Below are positions 23,296 through 34,536 of a stretch of 64,000 bases of DNA, piece by piece. The notes below the pieces were generated by a model. That model did no database searches. It was not told where the DNA came from and worked only from the letters and a program-made list of their open reading frames with translations. Within the stretch, counting starts at the first letter, position 1. Each line of letters opens with the position of its first letter. This stretch comes from Nymphaea colorata (Eukaryota > Streptophyta > Magnoliopsida > Nymphaeales > Nymphaeaceae), in contig NC_045145.1 in assembly GCF_008831285.2 (NCBI RefSeq), forward strand, positions 3,512,723-3,576,722, written 5' to 3'. The translations under genes were made by a program, and so were the position numbers.

Positions 23296-23794
23296 CAAAT
23301 CTATTTAGACTTCTCAGTCGAGGTTGTTGCATTTTGGGAGAAAAACAACATTGAGAAAGGAAAATGAAAGGACGAAGACGACAGAGATTCCAGTTTTTCT
23401 CAACATTGCATGGAAATTGGGAAAACGAGACATAACCAAAGGAGAATCCCAGAATCCTGGTTGTACTGAAATTTATGTGAATATTACAGGAAATCAGGAG
23501 AAGCTAGCGTTGAAATCTACGAAGAGAAAAACAAGCACATTCAGGAAAACGGGAAACCTTGTGGAGAATTCCCCAAACAAACCGGAGAAATTCCTTCAGT
23601 TCTGGACCAAACAACGTTATTGGCCCATGAACAAATGTAACTCAAACAAAAGAAGGAAAAGAACCGAAATCACCACGAACGGAGACAATCTGAAAGCACA
23701 AATTAGAACGGGCAGAAGTCAGGCAGATTATCGCACGTATTGCCTCCACGGCGGATTTCTGGGAGCCAGTCGCTGTTCAAGAATTGGGCGCTTA

Positions 23795-24270
23795 GGGCTG
23801 TTTGGTAGGAGGAAAAGAAAATGAAAGAAGGAAAAGGTGTGTTTGGCTGCAAAGAAAAATGGAGGAAAAGAAATTGCAGGAAAAGAAGCAAAAGGTGTGT
23901 TTGGCTGCAAAGAAAAATGGAGGAAAAGAAGCAAAAGGTGTTTGGCTGCAAGGAGAGGAGAAGAAAAAGGAGCGATTGCCTAGTGTAAATCTCTTTCCAT
24001 CTAAATTGAACGGATTGGAAAGAAAATGAAAGAAATGTAAGGGAAAGAGTTTTATATTCTCACACTATTCCTCATTTTCTTTTCCTCCTTTTTAAATCTA
24101 TGTGCTATTTAGTTTTTTTTTTCATTTCATTTCTTTCAATTTCCTTTTTATTCAAACAAACTTTTTAATCAACTCTTTCCATTCATTTCCCTTCCTTTTC
24201 TCTTTTCTTCCCTTCCCTTCTCATTCCCTTTCTTTTCATCTGTTTCCTTTCCCTCCAACCAAACAAAGCC
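23795..24270. mobile_element. PIF/Harbinger-like MITE, 476 bp, private to block B
   Basis: The element runs from GGGCTGTTTGGTAGG to CCAACCAAACAAAGCC with TTA on each side (23792-23794 and 24271-24273). The empty site is preserved in block A near 4718-4732 (GCGCTTAGATTCTC), so the insertion followed the duplication. The interior contains a short tandem repeat of GTGTTTGGCTGCAAAG units (about 23839-23955). Confidence 0.75.
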
Positions 24271-24319
24271 TTATGATTCTCGGACGACGGCCATTCTCTC
24301 ATTAGGATATTGTGGTTAA

Positions 24320-24744
24320 GGGCCTGTGTTTGGTAGGAAGGAATGAGAGGGATTGAGCAATTCCTCTTTTGTTTGGTGGGCTAATTAGAAATTAAAGAAA
24401 AAAAAGAAAAAGAACAAAAGGTGTTTAACTGCAAAGGGAAGGAAGGGAAATGAAATGAAAGTGAGGGATTGTTTAGTGTAAATCTCTTTCCTCCCAAATC
24501 GAATGAATTGTAAAGGAAAAAAAAGAAAAGTAAGTGAAAGAGTTTTTTATTCTCACACTACCCCTCATTTTCTTTTCCTCTTTTTTAAATCCATGTGTTA
24601 TTTAGTCTTTTTTTTCGTTCCATTCATTTCCCTTTCATTTCTATCTAAACAAACCTTTTAATCAATTATTTCTATTCCTTTTCATTCCATTCATTTCCTT
24701 TCCATTTTCATTCCATTCATTTTCCTTCCCTGCCCTTTTCTTCC
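24320..24744. mobile_element. PIF/Harbinger-like MITE, block B counterpart of 4789-5209
   Basis: It starts GGGCCTGTGTTTGG after TAA and ends just before TAA at 24745-24747. The right terminus is diverged. Its location matches the block A element, so both derive from one ancestral insertion. Confidence 0.55.
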
Positions 24745-24747
24745 TAA

Positions 24748-27265
24748 TATGCCGGCTGACGGATATTGCGACTGGCGAGCAACGGTATTTATAGTTTAGG
24801 GTGTTTTTTTAGTGGCATTAGGCATTCCTTAGTTGTTCCTTTTAATATGTCGATGGTTGTTAAAATTTTTAAAAACGATTAAAAATAATAAAATTGATAA
24901 TAACCACGACGAAGATTTATGATAATTATAGAGACTATTTTATGGACCTTTTGACGATAAATTAATAAATTTTATTCACCTAACACGGCCATTGACTTTT
25001 CATTTGTTTATTATGTTTGTAGTCATATATTTTAGTTATTTAGTCATCCTGATTTTTATGAGTTTAGGAACTAAATTTTAAATGATACCAAGTCAACTGG
25101 GCAGAGTGGAAACCATGGCAAGTGGGCTCAACTTAGATTTGGGCAACAGTCCGACGTATCGTACCTGAGTTCGGGCCCGGTTTCGATATACGATACTCAA
25201 GTTTGGGCTCCACTTAGCTTTATTAAAATAAAAAAAATAATATAAAATAATTTTTTTAGTATAAAATATATTTTTAATAATAAAAAATATATTATTATTA
25301 AATAAAAAAATAAAAAAAAAATAAAAAATTGGGACGAATTGAGTCCATTGGGGGTAATTTAAGGTGCTATGTATCATTCTCTTATTGTTTGTAAAATATG
25401 CTTTCAAATTTTTTATATTTAGAAAAACAAAACATATTAGTACTATGGCAAAGAAATTTCAAAAATTTAATTTATTAAAATCATTTTTTGTTTCATTTTG
25501 ATACTTATTTCAAAATATTTTGAATTTTCTTGTTTCCTTTTTTCTTTTTTTTTTTTAACATTTTTTAGAACATGTTGATCCCTATCACAGTTCTTCAAGT
25601 TTGATAATGTTAAAAGTTATAGGCAAAGAGCTCTTCTGTTGATCACTACGCTAGTCTTGAATTCATCTTAGTTATGTCTTTTGCTTTTAAACATATTCAC
25701 AAATCACGTTTCAAGAGGTTCACAAATCAGGTTTCAGAGAGGTTTTCTTGGATATAATACAACTATCTTGAAAAAAAAGAAAGAAAAATACAAAAAAAAA
25801 CTTTAAAAATAAAAAAAACTAAAACTAGCAATGCAAACATAAAAAAATAAGTATATTACAACAAAGTAAAAAAAAAGAATAAAAAAACAGTTTGGCATTA
25901 AAAAAATGACAAAATGAAAAAAAACATCTAAAAAAAACATATGTTCGTTTCGTTTTTATTCTTTAAAAAAAACGTGTTTTTTTATTTTAAACGAAATTTT
26001 TTATTTATTACATTTTTTCATCTTTTTCTAAATGCTTTTTCAAAGAAAAAAAGACCAAGGTTTTTGTGATTAAAAGCCTTTTAAATATTCAAAATAGTAG
26101 ATGCATGAAAAGACAAATTGAAAGCATGTTTCAAAAGAAATTGCCACACTTGCATTTATGATTGTACAACATTCATCCAAAAATGGCACAACATTGATTG
26201 ACTTGTCATTGACAATATATACTGGCACACATGAAAATATGAACAAAATTTACGAACATAAATTACCAGCAGAAGAAAAAAAAAAAAGAAAAAAAGCCAA
26301 AATCTTGAACACCAAGTCTTAAACACCCCAAATAATGGTAGGAGGGCATCTAGATAACACCCCTTTTTAACCATTTTTCACCAAGTCTTAAACATCCCAC
26401 TCCTTGGTTTTGTATGTGGCTAGCGGTGTGCTCGGGTAGCTCTGAGGGGCATCCTGTAATTGGTTGAACTAATAGGTCAATGAAAGTTTGATCGTCAGTT
26501 TGATTACTACAACAGATGGTACTAATTTAAATTGCAAATGCTGAGTAGCCCAAAGAGCCGCAGCATATTTGTCTGGAGTAATAGGTTAGTGACAGTTTGG
26601 CTATGAGTTTGAATTTTGTAGATGCTATTAATTTAGACTATAAATTGTAGATATATAACACTTTAGTTAGCAGGTACCACGTTCACCACTCAGGCTCTAA
26701 AGCAAACTTGAATCCTAAGAATAAAGGAAAAGGAAAATGGACTATAACCTGTTCATGATTTCTTTACTTTGGTTGTGTATTCCAGTGACACACTCAAAAC
26801 CCAAACTTTTTGTGAATAAGTAGTATTCAGATTATTCGCTCTCTTTTGAAAAACCAGGTTTTGTGAAAATCTAGTTTTTCTCAAACCCAATTTTGATGTA
26901 GTCATCTCGCAATCCAAAAACGCTGAATTGGAGGCAAAAACAATAGCGTTTCCGGGGTATCATCTATTATATAAACCTCTAAAAAAAAAAAATATAAACT
27001 GGTCTCAAAACTAATTGATCATCGATAGAGGAAAGAAATTTGTGGGGAATCCAAATTAAAGAAGCAGTGATTTTTTTTTTTTATCTAAACATCAGTCTTT
27101 AATTAAATTGACTTTGACATTTGTAATTTCTATGTGTATTTTTTTATGTAACCATCAGGTTTTAATTAAATTGACTTTGACGTGTCCAATTTCATAAAAA
27201 TGGAAAGCGATTAGGAGTTTTAATTTAAGTAAGAAGCTGCAATGTCAATTTTGCTCATTAGTTAA
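24748..27265. other. AT-rich intergenic DNA of block B
   Basis: Collinear with 5210-7080. It includes a stretch at about 24870-25230, with a GC-rich patch near 25115-25215, that block A lacks. No coding region is supported. Confidence 0.45.
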
Positions 27266-27612
27266 GGGTGGGCATCCGACTGGGTATCGAGTAAGGCTTG
27301 GGCTCCAGCTTGAAAATTAGGTGCTCTAAGATGTTGGGTCGGCTCGAGCTAGCCCGGGCTATGCTTAAGTTGGTTCGATGAGCTAGTTTTAATATTATTT
27401 GTATTGTTTATATATAATTATATATACTTTATTATATATATGTTATTTTATATTAAAAATATTTTTAAATTTTAATGAAGCTCAACCCATACTCGAGTTT
27501 AAGGCATTGAGCGGGGCTTGAGCTCGAGTTTCGAGTGTTGAGTTGGGCTCGGGCCACCACCTTGACACCGCAAGAGCCCAACCCCCTTATCAAGCCAGCC
27601 CGATGCCCAAAC
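27266..27612. mobile_element. MITE-like element with TAAGGGTGGGCATC end, block B
   Basis: Counterpart of 7079-7415: TTAAGGGTGGGCATCCGAC on the left and CCCGATGCCCAAACCTACC on the right around an AT-rich core. It was present before the duplication. Confidence 0.45.
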
Positions 27613-27639
27613 CTACCTATATATCATAAGCGTTACTTC

Positions 27640-27761
27640 CTAAGAATTTCTTTTTTCCTTGTTTGACATCAAGAGTGATGGTATAATGATTCCGTCACAG
27701 CTAAGAATTTCTTTTTTCCTTGTTTGACATCAAGAGTGATGGTATAATGATTCCGTCACAG
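27640..27761. repeat. 61-bp perfect tandem duplication private to block B
   Basis: CTAAGAATTTCTTTTTTCC starts at 27640 and again at 27701, with identical sequence through CCGTCACAG. Block A has one copy (about 7467-7528), so this arose after the block duplication. Confidence 0.85.
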
Positions 27762-28563
27762 CGTAGAAGCATTTAATTATAAAACTTGGTTAATTTCATG
27801 TGAACCGGCAAGAAATTTCCTTCATACTTCGTCTTAATATTGTCTATTAGCCCAACGATGCTCGTTCAGCCTTGGCATTGTCATTGTCTATGCCGGATAG
27901 CTTTCTCTTCAATCTTTTGTTGACCAAACGTTAAGATGGAAACTTCTCTACATAGTTTAGATCAGAGATCTTGCTAAAAGTGATAACTCCTTTGATGGCA
28001 GTCTGAACCTTAATTTTCATGACTTCTTCAACGAAATCCTGATCTTAGTCAAGATTTTGGAAAGATGTGACCATGGAAGATTCAATATGCTAGCTCACTC
28101 ACGGTGAATCGGATGAGTATTTCATTTTACCATTCAACGGAAAAGCCGAAGCCTTTTCCCTTTGCATTTGGTCTAAGAGGTCATTTGCTAAGAAGTCTCT
28201 AAAAAAAAAAATTTGAAAGTTTGATGGAAGAAAACTTTAGCGGACTCCCTGTTCTTATCGCAACTTCCTTCCGGCCCACCCCACTTTTTCTCTTTGCTTT
28301 GAATATGCTCAAAAAGGGAATTCCCTTTCTCAAACTCTCAGTGAAAAGTGTGTGCTTATTAAGAAATTGCAGTAAAGTGTTTTTCTTGAATTATAAGCAT
28401 AAATATGCTCGAAAATTGAAAGTTGAGAAAAGACGCTGAGAGTTACTCGGCGATTGCCTTTGCTGAGGAAGGAAACCGCAGAGAAAGTGAGGATGCCAAA
28501 TTGCAGAACTAATTCACTTTCGCTTTCGCTTTCGCTGGTCCGCGTCTACCTACTCACTTTCGC

Positions 28564-28571
28564 TTTATATA
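28564..28571 (+). promoter_or_regulatory. TATA box of copy 5
   Basis: TTTATATA lies about 65 bp upstream of the ATG at 28634. The leader between them (TTCTGAAGTTGCAGAACTAA) is conserved with copy 2. Confidence 0.5.
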
Positions 28572-28633
28572 TGGCGTGATCTCTCTGTGTTCTGAAGTTG
28601 CAGAACTAATTCTAACCATCTGATCTTCCCTCA

Positions 28634-31055
28634 ATGGCAATTCGATGCTTCTTCTTCTTCTTCTTCTTTTGCTGGTTACTGCTCATGTTGCATCTTGATT
28701 CGACCCTGGCCTCCGACTCCCCGGCCAACTCACCAGGTATTACATGTTCTACAAACCTTCTGCAAATTTCTGGGTTCCCTTTCATGTTTCGTGTATCTTT
28801 TTAGAAATGAAAAGAGAAAACGAGGAACTCTACCCCAAAGATCACTTGGCAAGTGATGGCATTATCGCTCCTTCCAAATAACAAGTTGTTACTGTTTTAC
28901 GAATTACTCCAAAAATTAAAACCGATTTATAAAACATGGTTTCAATTTTTAAGATAAGATAAATTCATGAGATAGTTTTCTAAATTTATAAAACACTTTA
29001 GTCACAGAAGCAAAGATAGAAATTTTTCATGATTAAAGTTTCTAAATTTTGACTGGGCCAAAATAATTATTTTTCAAAATTTTTATGTATTACAAATGAA
29101 AATTTTTAAAATTTATATGTAATTTTTTTTTTTTAAATTTTGAGGTAGAACAAGGGTGAGGTCGATTAAAGTTTCTAAATTTTGACGGACCAAAATAATT
29201 ATTTTTCAAAATTTTTATGTATGACAAATGAAAATTTTTAAAATTTACATGTAATTTTTTTTTTAAAAAAAGTTTGAGGTAGAACAAGGGCCCATGCGAA
29301 CCCACCTTTGAATCTGTCTCTGCTTAGTATTATATTCGATTTTTAAGGTAAATTCATGAGACACTAAAAGTAATAGTCTTGTGTTGCTTTTGTCAAACGG
29401 GCTTTACAATCCAATATCCCATTGCAAACAATTTTTTTGGTTGGAAAAATAAGTTTTCAGTTTTCTGAAATTTGATATTGTTTTGTTTTTATCAATGTTT
29501 CAGAACGAATCTAAAACTAAAATTTTTATTTTTTGTTTTTATTATTTATTTTTTTCAAATTTTCGAGAATTACTGGGCGTTTTGATTATTTCATATCCTA
29601 ACTGGATCCAGAAACCTGATTTAACTTTAACCAGGATAGATCTAACAACTCATGACCGGATTCAGATCAAACCGTTACGCATCGAATTCCTTGAATCTCA
29701 AGTCAAACAAGACCTACAATATTTATGAATTCCAAGATGCAAGACCTACAATTTCATCAAATAATCCTCACATCTATCAAACGTAAGATTTCATAGTCTT
29801 ATAAAAAAGATCACTTGAGATCCAATATCCAAAGTTGTTAAACCCCAACTTGAGAGAATTTTCTTAATCCAAACTCGCGTTTCCCTCTTACCGTGGGTCC
29901 TCTTTGTCCCAACCTGTCGTGGAATGCTTAGTTTCATGCATGTTTTGACTATAATGTGAGGAGCATGTGAGCTTGTGTAGGCAGTTGCCTACCCAGTCCC
30001 ACAAATTTGATTTATTTGCATAGAAGTTTTTGGCGCTGTATTTACATGTTTTATACATTGGTATTTCCTATCGGGTGTTTGAGAACACCGATCAAGGTAG
30101 AGCCAGATTTTTTTTATGAGGTAGGCGGAATTATAGTTTCATATTTTTGACAACAAAAAACATATAATTTAATTTTTATATAGAATAAATATATTTTCAA
30201 AGATGACTGCCTAGTGGCGCCGAGCCCACTAGGATTGCTTATCAATAGAAAAGGACCCGCTTGTACGGACTTGACAGCTTCCGCGTACAAGGACCCGGGC
30301 GGAGACCAGAACATAGAACACATCAGTCTCGAGAAGGGACCAGGACTCCTCTTGGCCCCCCATCTGTTGGGTCCGTCTTTCAATGTGACTATTTCTTGTA
30401 TATATTTCAAAAAATAAGATAGATTCATGAAACACTTTAAAAGTTGCTTTATGAATATGCGGCAATTTTTTTTAGTAGATACACCAAATGACCCCTTAAT
30501 CATTTGCTTATGTTTATATGACACCCATTAATCATTTTACTGGACTTTCTAAAATTTTTGAACTAGTTCTCTTTAACAAAAAATTTCCTATATAGCTGAT
30601 TTAGTACTACTAAATTTTCATTTTTTTTTATCATTTGTAGAGATGCCAATATATTTGATTTGGTGTGGGTTATCCCACGAAACGGTTTTGAAAAAAGTCA
30701 GATGTGAAAAAAAAATTGATACCCAATCTAGAAAGATTGGGAATACATAAATATAAGATCGGATTTAGATTTCGATTAAGATCACATTTAGTTTTAAATA
30801 GATATTCTATATTCTTGCATTTTCTCAGCCTCAATGGTGGTGGAGGTGGAGAGGAGCACGGTGACACCAGAACCAAGATCAAGAAAACTAAGAGGGGCCG
30901 CAGTGAGGACTGCAGCTGCAGTTGGCATGCGAAGCTCAAGTGCCGGCGGTCGTCGCGCCGGCGTGGCGAATTCAGGCGGCCTTAGCTACTTCAGGATTAA
31001 TATGGGGCCTCCAATCTTAGCGATCAGCTTGCTGGCTTCCCTGATCCTGCTGTAA
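28634..31055 (+). CDS. Possible small secreted basic protein, copy 5 (109 aa, two exons)
   Basis: Exon 1 (28634-28736) is intact: MAIRCFFFFFFFCWLLLMLH, a signal peptide, then a short Ser/Pro segment and a phase-1 donor. The nearest fitting second exon begins at 30829 after TTTTCTCAG and ends at TAA 31053-31055. Joining them keeps the frame and gives a basic, Ser/Gly/Arg stretch (PEPRSRKLRGAAVRT) and a strong hydrophobic tail (PPILAISLLASLILL). This follows the family plan, although it is less Gly-rich and lacks the TGI motif. The intron would be about 2.1 kb, and the block B homology ends inside it at 28792, so the gene may be a new combination made at the duplication breakpoint. Exon pairing is inferred; the alternative is an orphan exon 1 and an unrelated exon 2. 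Confidence 0.45.
28793..30828. other. Intron of copy 5 or intergenic DNA
   Basis: Besides the hAT-like element near 29008-29325, I see AT-rich sequence and a short GC-rich patch at 30215-30380 without coding support. Confidence 0.4.
29008..29325. mobile_element. hAT-type MITE with internal tandem duplication
   Basis: The sequence is related, in reverse orientation, to the element at 16387-16564: TTTCTAAATTTTGAC, then TTTTTCAAAATTTTTATGTA, then a GAGGTAGAACAAGG string. That body is present twice in tandem (about 29034-29158 and 29165-29288). The ends are near CAGAAGCAAAG and GAATCTGTCTCTG, with partial flank similarity (TTAGT on both sides). Confidence 0.5.
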
Positions 31056-31404
31056 AACTGCTCCTGCTGTTATACTTCCATTCTTTTAACTTAATTCTTT
31101 TTGTCTTTCACCTTCTCGATCGAGAAAGGAAGAAGAACAATGAACCACTTTAATTCTCAAAGTCATGTTTCTTCATAAACACTGCCAAATACAAGCATGA
31201 ATCTCTTGATCTTACCCTTTTCAAATATTGTGATCTATTATAAATGGATGGGAGAGAAGAAATTAATGTAAAATTTTAATTTCCTCAAGCCGAACCCGCC
31301 GATTCAGGCAATGCCGGTCTGAGACTTCTAAGATTCCATTGCATGTCGGTCAATGCTTTCCTTGGCACTTATCCCATCGAAATGAAGTAAATTTTCTTGC
31401 ATTA
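31056..31404. other. Sequence between copies 5 and 6
   Basis: No gene is seen. Homology to the copy 3 intron stops near 31405, which marks the truncation point of copy 6. Confidence 0.45.
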
Positions 31405-32009
31405 ATTACTAATTCTGCATACAGCAAATTCGTTTCTGTGTTGTATCATATGAAGCTGCACAATACGGCATACTCAACTTATCCACCTTTCTGTTGGGAT
31501 AAATGGAGATAAACAGATGTGGTAAAAGCATTCCGTGTTATCAGGGGTGGAGCCTTGATTTTTTTCAGGGGACCGCCAAATCATCTGTAGGTTGGAACAA
31601 GAGGAGCGATGGGCCGAACCAAATTAAAAAAAAATTTGATTTTTTTAATATAATTGTTTTTTTTTTCCTGCACTCACCTTGGCCCAGGCGGCCCCCGCTC
31701 CCTCCGCCCCTGCATGTTATCTCATTCTATTAAAACGAGTGCTGACTGCAATCGAACAACTACAGATTAAGACAGGGTAATTGGTTCAGTTGGACAAGCC
31801 ATTGTATGCGGCAGTTTGCTCAATTGAGAGCAGCGGAGCAACCAAGAAAGACCAACGATTTAAAAAGGGGAGGTGGGACATGTAGAAGAATATATACCTG
31901 GTGATAAGGCAGAAATTTCGTTGGAAGAAACCGGAGAAGCGGCCGCTGGGGTTGATCGGAGAAGAAGAGATAAAAGCAAGAAATCGATGAAGATGCACCG
32001 CATGGCCAT
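31405..32009 (-). pseudogene. Small secreted Gly-rich protein gene, copy 6 (exon 2 missing)
   Basis: Exon 1 (complement 31898-32009) is intact and close to copy 3: MAMRCIFIDFLLLSLLLR, then ASPVSSNEISALSP and a phase-1 donor. The intron matches the copy 3 intron in reverse until about 31405, then the homology stops abruptly just before the place where exon 2 should start. No Gly-rich exon follows on this strand. A 171-bp hAT MITE (31542-31712) interrupts the intron. The leader retains the (CT)n run (32032-32056 on the plus strand as GA repeats), but the promoter conserved between copies 3 and 7 is not evident. I infer a truncated copy from an inverted duplication of the copy 3 region. Confidence 0.65.
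31542..31712. mobile_element. hAT-type MITE, 171 bp, inside copy 6 intron
   Basis: It begins CAGGGGTGGAGCC and ends CTCCGCCCCTG. The flanks are CGTGTTAT (31534-31541) and CATGTTAT (31713-31720), seven of eight bases equal. The uninterrupted site is seen in reverse in the copy 3 intron near 14940-14975, so this insertion is younger than the inverted duplication. Confidence 0.85.
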
Positions 32010-32239
32010 GGTAGGGATGCAAGCTCAAAGAAAGAGAGAGAGAGAGAGAGAAAGAGATGCTATCGGGGGTGGGGGTGGTGGAGGAGATAGACGTTAGTTG
32101 GTTGCTTTTTGGGTTTTCATTGAAGACAACCTTTTAAAAGAGATTCAAGGAAAAGGTCAAAACAAGATAAATCAAAATTAATATTAAGTTTTTTCTTTTA
32201 CATTGTGTAACAAGTCTCAAATGAAAATAGTCTTTTTCA

Positions 32240-32485
32240 CTGCATTTTATTGAGTCCTGTCATCAAGTCTGTGTGCATGGTTCTCTCGTAGCTACTCACT
32301 TCAAATGAGACCTTCACCAGTTTGATTGTGATAATGTTTTTTCAAAAAATTTTCTAGTTGAGGAGGTTTACATGTTGCAGCAGAAGGCTGTGAAGGTCTT
32401 CAATGTCCCCATCTTGTTTGTTGCCCTGCCATAGTCTTATATAATATTGAAACAGGCTATGCATGCTTGGCATATGCCGCTTAGC
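32240..32485 (+). mobile_element. Ty1/copia reverse-transcriptase fragment, inverted copy
   Basis: PVIKSVCMVLS, a broken QFDCDNVFS-like stretch, LVEEVYMLQQ and LKQAMHAWHMPL can be followed in changing frames. It is the inverted relative of 13390-13740 and equally dead. Confidence 0.65.
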
Positions 32486-33207
32486 TAATTTTTTAAATCT
32501 GAATTCAAATATGAATATGATCGGATCTAATTTCTTAAATTCAAATTCAATCTGATTTCTTAATTGGACATTATTTTCTTTTCTATACCTGATTTTTTCA
32601 AAACAGGTATATCCAATCCAAATAAGATACATTGACATCGTTTTGGGATGATCCTAGACAAGCCTGCAAGTTGATCGACTTCACCCTTAAGTTTAGGTTG
32701 TTTCAAAATGGAGAGAGAATGAAGAATCGAGCTGATAGGGTAGTCCCACTTCCACCTCTATTGAGAATGATTGTATGTGGATGAGGATGTTGGTCCTTTT
32801 GAAAATGAGACTGGTTTGCTGCTAGATTTTGTCTCTTTGGTCATTTGACCTTAGAAAGCCTAGTTTTTTAAGTTTCATTTGGCAACAGAGACACTAGTTC
32901 TATGAGTATCCTATGAATTTATTACAAATATTAAGGTATAATCACAGAACGTTAAAACTAACCTTCCATAAATATGACTCAATCATTGTGGCAAATTCAT
33001 GCAACACTCACATAGTGTCCCCACTGTCAAACGACATGAAACTCAAACGTTCAATGTTGTTGCTATTTTGATTGGGAAATAATTAATAATTTAATTTGGC
33101 TAATTAATTAAGGCTCAAAAGGCACCTGATTCGGCTAATTAATAATTTAATTTGATTGGGAAATAGATCTTTTTGGTTGCATCGCTGATGCAAGAGCACC
33201 CCATGCA
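32486..33207. other. Inverted counterpart of 12780-13380 and 15725-15830
   Basis: Positions 32470-33060 match 13380-12780 in reverse, and 33085-33207 matches the distal copy 3 flank in reverse. No gene is supported. Confidence 0.5.
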
Positions 33208-33980
33208 CCAACAACATTTATTTCTCTTAAGTATTTGTACCACTCATAATTTTCTTTTCATTTTGTAAAACAAGAAATTGACAAAAGTTTTATTTGCAAA
33301 TGTTACTTATTATCCTCCAATTGTTATGTACCAAGATCACTATAGCAATAGGTTTCTTCATTTTGTGAAACAAGAAATTTGACAAGCAAATGTTACTTAT
33401 TATTCTTTAATTGTGATGTACCAAGATCACTATAGCCATAGGAAAAGAAGAGCTAAGAGATGAAAAAATAGTCATAGGAAAAGAGGAGCTAAGAGATGAA
33501 AAAGGAGACATGATTGAAAGTTTTTCAGCGTTGTAGCATTAAAGCTAACATTCTCAATGTCTGTTAACTCTAATGCTACAACGCTTATAAACTGTCTGTC
33601 ATGCTCTGAATGAAACATGTTCATTTCACTCTTTATAAGGGAATGGAGGTTCTTCTCCGTCTTCGATACAGGACTATAAATTCTCACTTTTCTTTCATGT
33701 TACAACACTATTATTCACACCAACATTAGGCCCCACAACTACAATGACAATGACCAATTGCCATGCTGACTAAAGTGTCCTTGAAGCCTAACTTTCCATA
33801 TGCTAGAAAAGACAAATTGCACCAAACCTTCATCAGAAATGACAGCACAAATAACAATTCAAAATGTTAGACATAACACAAGCAAGTTAAACTGAATCAT
33901 GACTCCATTTTTTCTCACTATATCTAGGGACATCAAACTCAAACTGTCCATCAACAGAGATGGATGTCAGTGAATATTTT
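33208..33980. repeat. Direct duplication flanking copy 8, left copy
   Basis: It begins at CAACAACATT and matches 38052-38805 at high identity in the same orientation, ending near GAGATGGATGTCAG. Inside are two tandem copies of GAGCTAAGAGATGAAAAA and a 59-nt hairpin (33527-33585). No gene is recognised. Confidence 0.8.
33527..33585. repeat. Inverted repeat, 24-nt arms
   Basis: Arm 1 (33527-33550, AGCGTTGTAGCATTAAAGCT start) and arm 2 (33562-33585) pair at 22 of 24 positions around an 11-base loop. It is conserved at 38376-38434. Confidence 0.75.
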
Positions 33981-34536
33981 TTAGTTCAAAAAACTTTTTG
34001 TAGGCACGGTGGACATAACTTTCTCTTTTGCTCATCCTGTTCTTGTCTGCCTGCCGACGTTTCCGAATCTCACGTTGCGAGTGCCGATTCGTCGCACATT
34101 GCACGCCAGATCACGTGAACCTTTTGCCCTGCCTCTTTTTCTTGTGTAGTCTCTCGTTCGAGTTCACATAATTCAGCAAATTTATATTGATGTACCCAAA
34201 CTTTTTTGGATGCAGATCGGATCCCACTGGCTCCGCCTATTTCAGTCGAGTGGGCAATTGCCGTGAAGCTCCCAGACAGCATCTTGTGAATGGAAAACTT
34301 TTGCGATCCAAAGCCGGAAGGTGCCCTTACCTGCCCCTTTTCTGTCGCTGTGTTAATAAGCAATTCAGAATAGAGGACGGTGAGAGCGAGCAGAGAAGCA
34401 AAGGCCGTCGTCCTCACTCGGTTGACATCGGAGGTGGAGCTACAGCTTGAAATAAGGAGGTCGGACGGAGATGAGAGACGGCAGAGATCCCTTCAGACCG
34501 CCAGCAACCGGTGGTGGCGAAAACAAGAAGGCGGTG
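33981..34536. other. Upstream region of copy 8
   Basis: No other gene is supported. Positions 34480-34560 align with the leader of copy 9 (40300-40385), for example CCAGCAACC. Confidence 0.4.

Larger units (their letters stand above)
19040..28792. repeat. Segmental duplication, block B
   Basis: This is the direct copy of block A. It starts at the CAATTGAGCTGCAG string matching position 5 and ends in the intron of copy 5. Differences from A include a private 476-bp MITE at 23795, a private 61-bp tandem duplication at 27640-27761, absence of the GC-rich insert found at 7857-8790, and deletions near 28110-28400. Confidence 0.85.
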
